Part shown: positions 6,462 through 11,116 of the stretch, one piece after another | How positions within the stretch are numbered: the stretch's first letter is position 1 | Layout: every line of letters starts with the position of its first letter | DNA from: an uncultured Clostridia bacterium | GTDB lineage: Bacteria; Bacillota; Clostridia; Christensenellales; Aristaeellaceae | Length of the DNA: 11,116 bases | Direction: 5' to 3' | NCBI GenBank assembly: GCA_944363005.1 | Contig: CALVTV010000194.1 | Coordinates: forward strand, 1-11,116 | Program-made: the position numbers and the translations under genes | Notes under the pieces: generated by a model | Seen by the model: only the letters and a program-made list of their open reading frames with translations | Databases searched by the model: none | Told to the model about the DNA's origin: nothing

Positions 6462-9217
6462 GGCCGGTATCGCTGACGATGTCCGCATTTGGGCCGTATG
6501 CGGGGGAGACGACCGTGGACATGGAGCGCCTAGGGGAGAGCGGCCTGTATCTCATCACGGGCGACACGGGCGCGGGAAAGACGACGATCTTCGACGCGAT
6601 CACCTTTGCGCTCTACGGCGAGGCGAGCGGGGAGAGCCGCAGCGGCGCCATGATGCGCAGCCAATACGCCGATGCGCAGACGCCCACATTCGTGCGGCTG
6701 GAGTTTTTGCTTCGGGGCAAGCGCTATTGCATCACCCGCAGCCCGGAGTATGAGCGGCCCAAGCGGCGCGGGGAGGGCACGGTCCGCAGCAAGCCGGAAG
6801 CGGAATTGCGCTGTCCGGATGGGCGCGTGGTGGCGAGCTATCGCGGCGTCACCGCCGAGGTTGAGGCGCTCATCGGGCTCACGCGCGACCAGTTCGCGCA
6901 GATCGGCATGATTGCCCAGGGCGATTTCCGGCGCATTCTGCTGGCCGATACGCAGGAGCGGCGGGAGATCTTCCGAAGGATTTTTCATACGGAGCGCTAT
7001 GAGCGGCTCGAAAAGCAGTTGGCCGATCGGGCCAATGCCAGCAGGCGCGACGCGGAGGAGGCGGAGCGCGCGCTGATGCAGGATGCGCCCCTGCTCAGCG
7101 TCCCGCCGGAGTTGGAGCCGGAGTTTGCGAAACTGCGCGAAGAGGCGAGCTTCATTCGCCTGGAACCGATGATGGCGATGGCCCGGCAGGGTCTGACGCT
7201 CGATGGCGCGCAGCAGGAGTCGCTCGAGGCGCAGGAACAGGCGATTGCCGAACAGAGCGCGGCGCTGGAACGGCGCATTGGGCAGGCCAAGGCGCTTCAA
7301 AACGCACGGTTGGGCCTGGAACGCACCGAGCAGCAGATCGCCGCGCAGGCGGAGCGCACGGCGTTGACCCAACGCGAGCGCGAGGCGGCAGAGGTGCTGC
7401 GGCCCCAGGAGGACGCTTTGGCGGCGCAAATCGGGTTGGCCCAGGCGCAGCTGAAGGAGTATGAACAGGCGGATGCGCTGCAAGCCGGGCTGGCCAAGGC
7501 GCTTAAAGACGCCAGGGCGCAGCGCGATTTGGCCGTGGAGGATGCGCAAAAACGCGAGGCGCTCGCGGAGGCGATTGCCAAGGCCCGCCGCCTGGTGGAA
7601 ACGCTGGCCGATGTTCGCCAGGTGCAGACGCAGGCGAAAGAGGGAGGGCGCCGGGCGGCGGAGCGGGCCGACCGGTTGGGCAAGCTGACGGAGCAGCTGA
7701 ATGCGCTGGAAGAGAGCAGCCGCCAGGCACGGGAAACGCGCACGCGCTTTGAGCAGGCGAAGGCCGAGAAGACGCGCGCGCAGGACGCCTATACGGCGGC
7801 GGAGGCGGCGTTTTACGGTGCGCAGGCGGGCTATCTGGCGCAGAGCCTGCAAGACGGCCAGCCTTGCCCCGTCTGCGGTTCCACGCATCACCCCGCGCCG
7901 GCGATCCTGTGTGAGCATGCGCCGGACGAGGCGAGGCTCAATGCCCTGCGCAAGGCGCGCACCCGGGCGGAGGAGGCGACGGTCAAGGCGCTGGGCGAGG
8001 CGGAGTCGGCCCGCAGCAGCCTGGAAACCGCGCAGCGGCAGGTTGCGCTGCTGTGCGAGGAACTGGAGGTCGCCCAGGAAAAGGCGCTTGTGGTGCGCGC
8101 GCAGCAGGAAGCAACGGCGCAATGCGAGGCGCTAAGGCAAGAGGAAGCGAGGCACGCCAAGCGCGCCCTCGACTTGGAGCGCACGCAGCAGCGCATTCCC
8201 GAAAAGGAGCAGGAGGAGCGCCGGCTGATGGACGCCGTGCTTCAGGCGCAGAGCCGCGCGGCGGCGCTGCAAAGCGAAGCGGAGCAAAAGCAGCTTCAGC
8301 TCGAGCAACTGCGCGGAAGGCTGACGCACGCCAACCTTAGGGACGCCCAAGCGGCGCTTGAGCAACTGCAGGAACAGAAAGAGGCATTGCATCAGCGCAT
8401 CCAGAGCGCGCAGAAGGCCGAGCGCGAAGCGGCCGAAGCGCTGGCCAAGTTGCAGGCAAGCCGGGCGGCTTTTGAAGAGCAGCTGGCAGACGCGCCGCCC
8501 GAGGAACCCATGCAGGCGCTAGAAGCCCAGCGTGACGCGCTGGAGGAGCGCAAAAAGCAAGTGCAGCAACAGGCGCGCGCGCTGCATCTGCGCATGGAGA
8601 CCAACGGCGAGACGCTGGCGCGGATGGAAGCGGGCATGCAACGCGCGAAGGAGGTCCGCGAGCGCAGCCGGATGCTTGCATCGCTGTCGATGACGGCCAA
8701 CGGGCAGATCCCGGGCCGGGACAAGGTGACACTGGAAACCTACGTGCAGATGACCTGCTTTGACCGCGTGCTGCGCAGGGCAAACCGGCGTCTTTCGCAC
8801 ATGACGGCCGGACAGTATGAGCTGCGCCGCAGGCGCGTGGCGGACAATCAGCGCAGTCAGAGCGGACTGGATGTGGAGGTTATTGACCACATCAACGGTT
8901 CCGTGCGCAGCGTCCGCACGCTTTCCGGCGGCGAGACGTTCATGGCTTCGCTAGCGTTGGCCCTGGGACTGTGCGACGAGATTCAGGAGAGCGCGGGCGG
9001 TGTGGGGCTGGACACGCTGTTTGTCGATGAGGGGTTTGGCTCACTGGACAGTCAGGCGCTCACCAAGGCCATCTCCGTGCTCGCCGGATTGACGCAGGGA
9101 CACCGGCTCGTGGGCATCATCTCCCATGTGGAGGAACTGGGCAGGCGCATTGACCGGCAGATCGTGGTAACCAAGGATCGCTCGGGGAAGAGTCACGCGC
9201 GCGTGATGGTTCCGTGA
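6458..9217 (+). CDS. sbcC: SbcC, Rad50-like ATPase subunit of the SbcCD complex
   Basis: 919 residues, shorter than the roughly 1050-1130 of Escherichia coli and Bacillus subtilis SbcC, but with all landmarks. The N-terminal ATPase half has the Walker A motif GDTGAGKTT (35-43) and a Q-loop region AQGDFRRILLA near 153-163. Long Glu/Gln/Ala/Arg-rich coiled coils run from about 185 to 465 and 485 to 780. They are joined by the zinc hook CPVC (470-473), which pairs two SbcC molecules through a shared zinc ion. The C-terminal half has the signature LSGGE (822-826), Walker B with the catalytic Glu in DTLFVDE (852-858), the D-loop GSLD, and an H-loop His in ISH (888-890). ATP binding and hydrolysis drive access of the SbcD nuclease to DNA ends. 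The shorter length seems to come from shorter coiled-coil arms rather than domain loss. Translationally coupled to sbcD. Confidence 0.96.
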   Translation: MRPVSLTMSAFGPYAGETTVDMERLGESGLYLITGDTGAGKTTIFDAITFALYGEASGESRSGAMMRSQYADAQTPTFVRLEFLLRGKRYCITRSPEYERPKRRGEGTVRSKPEAELRCPDGRVVASYRGVTAEVEALIGLTRDQFAQIGMIAQGDFRRILLADTQERREIFRRIFHTERYERLEKQLADRANASRRDAEEAERALMQDAPLLSVPPELEPEFAKLREEASFIRLEPMMAMARQGLTLDGAQQESLEAQEQAIAEQSAALERRIGQAKALQNARLGLERTEQQIAAQAERTALTQREREAAEVLRPQEDALAAQIGLAQAQLKEYEQADALQAGLAKALKDARAQRDLAVEDAQKREALAEAIAKARRLVETLADVRQVQTQAKEGGRRAAERADRLGKLTEQLNALEESSRQARETRTRFEQAKAEKTRAQDAYTAAEAAFYGAQAGYLAQSLQDGQPCPVCGSTHHPAPAILCEHAPDEARLNALRKARTRAEEATVKALGEAESARSSLETAQRQVALLCEELEVAQEKALVVRAQQEATAQCEALRQEEARHAKRALDLERTQQRIPEKEQEERRLMDAVLQAQSRAAALQSEAEQKQLQLEQLRGRLTHANLRDAQAALEQLQEQKEALHQRIQSAQKAEREAAEALAKLQASRAAFEEQLADAPPEEPMQALEAQRDALEERKKQVQQQARALHLRMETNGETLARMEAGMQRAKEVRERSRMLASLSMTANGQIPGRDKVTLETYVQMTCFDRVLRRANRRLSHMTAGQYELRRRRVADNQRSQSGLDVEVIDHINGSVRSVRTLSGGETFMASLALALGLCDEIQESAGGVGLDTLFVDEGFGSLDSQALTKAISVLAGLTQGHRLVGIISHVEELGRRIDRQIVVTKDRSGKSHARVMVP

Positions 9218-9223
9218 TCGGGC

Positions 9224-9257
9224 AGAGAGGGGACGGTTTCGTCTTCTCTCTTTTTTT
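9224..9257 (+). terminator. Intrinsic terminator of the sbcDC operon
   Basis: A 12-bp stem (AGAGAGGGGACG at 9224-9235 with CGTCTTCTCTCT at 9240-9251, two G:T wobbles) has a GTTT loop and is followed by seven T residues (9251-9257). It begins 7 bp after the sbcC stop codon and isolates the operon from the downstream signalling gene. Confidence 0.92.
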
Positions 9258-9397
9258 GCGGATAGACGCTGCGGCCCTCCTAAAAGAATGCCATGCGTTC
9301 CATTTTGTATGGGCAAACGGATTCAAATTACGTATTTGAGTTACTTGTAAAAATGTTAAGTGATTTATTTCGGAAAATTCATAAAAAAGGCTTTATT

Positions 9398-9425
9398 TTT
9401 ACAAAGAATTGGAGTATAGTATAAA
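9398..9425 (+). promoter_or_regulatory. Probable promoter of the GGDEF-EAL gene in an AT-rich intergenic region
   Basis: TTTACA (9398-9403) and TATAAA (9420-9425), 16 bp apart, form a reasonable sigma-A promoter, giving a leader of about 40 nt before the ATG at 9474. The surrounding 9258-9473 region holds no credible gene and is clearly more AT-rich than the rest of the window. It includes a weak 5-bp inverted repeat, CAAAT/ATTTG, at 9324-9338. Alternative promoters in such AT-rich DNA cannot be excluded. Confidence 0.6.
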
Positions 9426-9462
9426 ATAAGTCATGTATGCAAAGGAAGCCCCAAAGAATTGG
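9402..9462 (+). repeat. Direct repeat with internal dyad in the GGDEF-EAL gene leader
   Basis: The 11-bp sequence CAAAGAATTGG occurs at 9402-9412 and 9452-9462, exactly 50 bp apart. Each copy has a small dyad, CAA-AGAA-TTG. The second extends to a hairpin, CCCAA (9450-9454) with TTGGG (9459-9463), that overlaps the Shine-Dalgarno sequence GGGAGG (9461-9466). The first copy overlaps the -35 box and spacer of the proposed promoter. This placement suggests an operator pair or RNA element, but nothing in the window names the regulator. Confidence 0.55.
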
Positions 9463-9466
9463 GAGG

Positions 9467-9490
9467 AATTTCGATGGAAATTTCGATGGA
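9467..9490 (+). repeat. 12-bp tandem duplication across the start codon of the GGDEF-EAL gene
   Basis: AATTTCGATGGA is repeated exactly, head to tail, at 9467-9478 and 9479-9490. Each copy contains an ATG, at 9474 and 9486, in the same frame. Only the first ATG is correctly spaced from GGGAGG, so it is taken as the start. Being 12 bp long, gain or loss of a unit would keep the frame. Confidence 0.8.
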
Positions 9491-11116
9491 GCTGGAAGCG
9501 GTAGCGCTCTTGGTTACATTGCTGCTGTATGTCTTTCATGTGGATGAACAGCAGCGGGAAAACCTCCGTTATCGGCTGTTCAATCTGGTGCTGCTGCTCT
9601 CCTCGGCAACGATTGTGCTTAACCTAGCCTCCGCGTGGGGGATCAATCATGCTGAGCAGATGCCGCTTTGGGCGAACTATGCCCTGGCGACGGCATATTT
9701 CCACATACAGTTTGTCAGTCTTTCTCTGATGACGGGCTATGGTTTTTACCTGCTCAACGAGCACGTGACGGACAGGCGTTGCTTTCGCAAGGCCGTTGCC
9801 ATCATTGCAGGACTGGGCATTTTGCTCAACATCCTGGTGATCTTTAACCCCTGGACGCAGGGGTTTTTCTGGTTTGAAAACGGCATTTATATGCGCGGCC
9901 CGATCAATAAGCTGGGATTTGCTGTCTTTGGCGTGGAGCTGATCATGGCTGCGGTTTGCTATTTTCAAAACCGGCAGATCGTCAGCCGGGCGATTCGAAG
10001 GCTGATGCATGCCCTTCCGCCGGTGACCGTCCTGCTTTTGCTGGTTCAAGTGATTCTGCCCAATGTGATGACGGTCGGCATGACCTCCGCATTGGTCAAT
10101 TTGATCTTCTTTATCAGTTTTCAGTCCAACCGCATCGGACAGGATTCTCTGACGGAACTGCCCAACCGGCATGCCTTCTTTCAGCGGCTGACTACCCAGC
10201 TGCAAAAGGGAGAACGGATGCATCTCATTGCGATCTATTTGGAACATTTTGAAGCGGTCAACAGCAAGTATGGTACGCGCACGGGAGATATGCTGCTGTA
10301 CATGGTTGCGCGCTGGCTGGACAGGTTTGCCCCAAGGTATCAGGTGTTTCGGCTGGGCAATACGCGCTTTGTGCTGATGGGAGAAGCTGCGACGGAGCGC
10401 GAGGCAGATGTCTGTGCCCGCAAGATTCAGGAGCGTTTCGCGGAGGAATGGTCTGTTGGAGAAATCAACTGCATGCTTGAAGTCAGCATGGCGCACATGA
10501 TCACCGATAGCGAGACTCAAGACGAGACGAAGGTCGCAGAAGAGCTCGAATATGCATTGACGACAGCGCGCGAGGCGCAAAATGGAAGCCTTGTCTTTTT
10601 TGACGAGCGGCTGAGAACCCGGTTTAAGCGCAAGCTCTATGTGCTCAGTCAGGTGCGCAGGGCGCTGGACGAGGAGAGCTTTGAGGTCTATTATCAGCCG
10701 ATTTTCAGCGCTCAGGAAGGGCGCTTTACCACGGCGGAGTCGTTGCTGCGCCTGTTTGATGAAAATGGGGAGATGATTTCCCCCGCTGAATTCATTCCGC
10801 TTGCCGAACAAAATGGATTGATCGACGAGATCAGCTGGCTCGTACTCAAGAAGGTCTGCCAATTTCTGGCAGCGCATCCCAATTTGCCTTTGCAATCGGT
10901 CTCCATCAACATGTCCATTCAACAGTTGATTGACCGAAGTTTCTTCAGGCGGATTCACAGCTGCCAGACGCAATATGGCATCGCGCCTGAAAAGCTTTGC
11001 ATTGAGATCACAGAGCGCACGATTACGGAAAACCCGTCGCTTGTGCGCACGGTGATGACGCAGCTGGCTGCGGAAGGCGTGCGGTTTTATCTCGACGATT
11101 TTGGCATTGGCTATTC
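9474..11116 (+). CDS. Membrane-anchored GGDEF-EAL protein, probable cyclic-di-GMP phosphodiesterase (3' end cut off)
   Basis: 547 complete codons are visible and the gene runs off the window. Residues about 7-217 form six or seven hydrophobic helices, a membrane sensor region resembling 7TM input domains. A GGDEF-like domain follows (about 220-380). It keeps DSLTELPNRHAF (224-235), but the catalytic GGDEF is replaced by GNTRF (295-299), so it should not make c-di-GMP; it may bind GTP or serve as a spacer. The EAL domain begins near 388 and keeps YYQPI (406-410), ESLLR (E422), N479 in SINMS, EITE (511-514) and DDFGIGY (541-547). These residues bind the metals and c-di-GMP in active EAL enzymes; the rest of the site lies outside the window. 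ESL instead of EAL leaves the metal-binding Glu intact. GGGAGG 7 nt before ATG 9474 decides the start. Codon use is less G+C-biased than in sbcC. Confidence 0.92.
   Translation, partial: MEISMELEAVALLVTLLLYVFHVDEQQRENLRYRLFNLVLLLSSATIVLNLASAWGINHAEQMPLWANYALATAYFHIQFVSLSLMTGYGFYLLNEHVTDRRCFRKAVAIIAGLGILLNILVIFNPWTQGFFWFENGIYMRGPINKLGFAVFGVELIMAAVCYFQNRQIVSRAIRRLMHALPPVTVLLLLVQVILPNVMTVGMTSALVNLIFFISFQSNRIGQDSLTELPNRHAFFQRLTTQLQKGERMHLIAIYLEHFEAVNSKYGTRTGDMLLYMVARWLDRFAPRYQVFRLGNTRFVLMGEAATEREADVCARKIQERFAEEWSVGEINCMLEVSMAHMITDSETQDETKVAEELEYALTTAREAQNGSLVFFDERLRTRFKRKLYVLSQVRRALDEESFEVYYQPIFSAQEGRFTTAESLLRLFDENGEMISPAEFIPLAEQNGLIDEISWLVLKKVCQFLAAHPNLPLQSVSINMSIQQLIDRSFFRRIHSCQTQYGIAPEKLCIEITERTITENPSLVRTVMTQLAAEGVRFYLDDFGIGY

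Noticed and set aside
5271..6488. 405-residue open frame on the minus strand opposite sbcD
   Set aside because: It is antisense to a gene with every expected nuclease motif. Its translation is rich in Arg, His and Ala, as expected for the complement of G+C-rich coding DNA, and it has no family resemblance.
6530..8122. 530-residue open frame on the minus strand opposite sbcC
   Set aside because: A shadow of the repetitive Glu/Gln/Ala-rich coiled-coil codons, giving Leu/Arg-rich low-complexity protein on the other strand.
9324..9338. Small inverted repeat CAAAT/ATTTG upstream of the GGDEF-EAL gene
   Set aside because: A 5-bp stem in AT-rich DNA is expected by chance. I saw no conserved riboswitch-like core, including nothing resembling a c-di-GMP riboswitch.
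9624..10973. 449-residue open frame on the minus strand opposite the GGDEF-EAL gene
   Set aside because: The plus strand encodes recognisable membrane, GGDEF-like and EAL domains. The minus-strand product resembles no family I know.

Overview
The window reads as a G+C-rich chromosome segment from a Gram-positive, Clostridia-like bacterium (Bacillota). This is inferred from strong AGGAGG-type ribosome binding sites, consensus sigma-A promoters, a YfhO-family membrane protein, secreted bacterial SH3-domain proteins and an sbcDC operon with a 4-bp overlap. The exact genus cannot be read from the sequence.

Layout. Bases 3-71 are probably the last codons of an unidentified gene. From 186 to 2774, three consecutive plus-strand genes encode related exported proteins: a signal peptide, two SH3-like segments and a small C-terminal alpha/beta domain. 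They are spaced 15 and 12 bp apart and look like one operon. The ribosome binding site of the first gene lies inside a 14-bp hairpin. The operon ends at a strong bidirectional terminator (2797-2833), shared with a convergent minus-strand gene for a large YfhO-like membrane glycosyltransferase (2832-5210).

The yfhO-like gene and the sbcDC operon diverge from a compact intergenic region. Two promoter-like sequences stand back to back there, with only 7 bp between their -35 boxes. sbcD (5340-6461, GTG start) and sbcC (6458-9217) encode the two subunits of the SbcCD (Mre11-Rad50-type) DNA end-processing nuclease. All main metal-binding and ATPase motifs are visible, and a canonical intrinsic terminator follows at 9224-9257.

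After an AT-rich intergenic region with its own promoter, the window ends inside a membrane-anchored GGDEF-EAL signalling protein (9474 to beyond 11116). Its GGDEF site is degenerate. What is visible of its EAL domain looks intact, so it is probably a cyclic-di-GMP phosphodiesterase or sensor.

The housekeeping parts (SbcCD, YfhO) are ordinary. The least explained parts are the three-paralogue secreted SH3 cassette with its occluded ribosome binding site, and the repeat-rich leader of the GGDEF-EAL gene. I saw no tRNA, rRNA, CRISPR array, insertion sequence or phage gene, and no clear evidence of a wholly new system.
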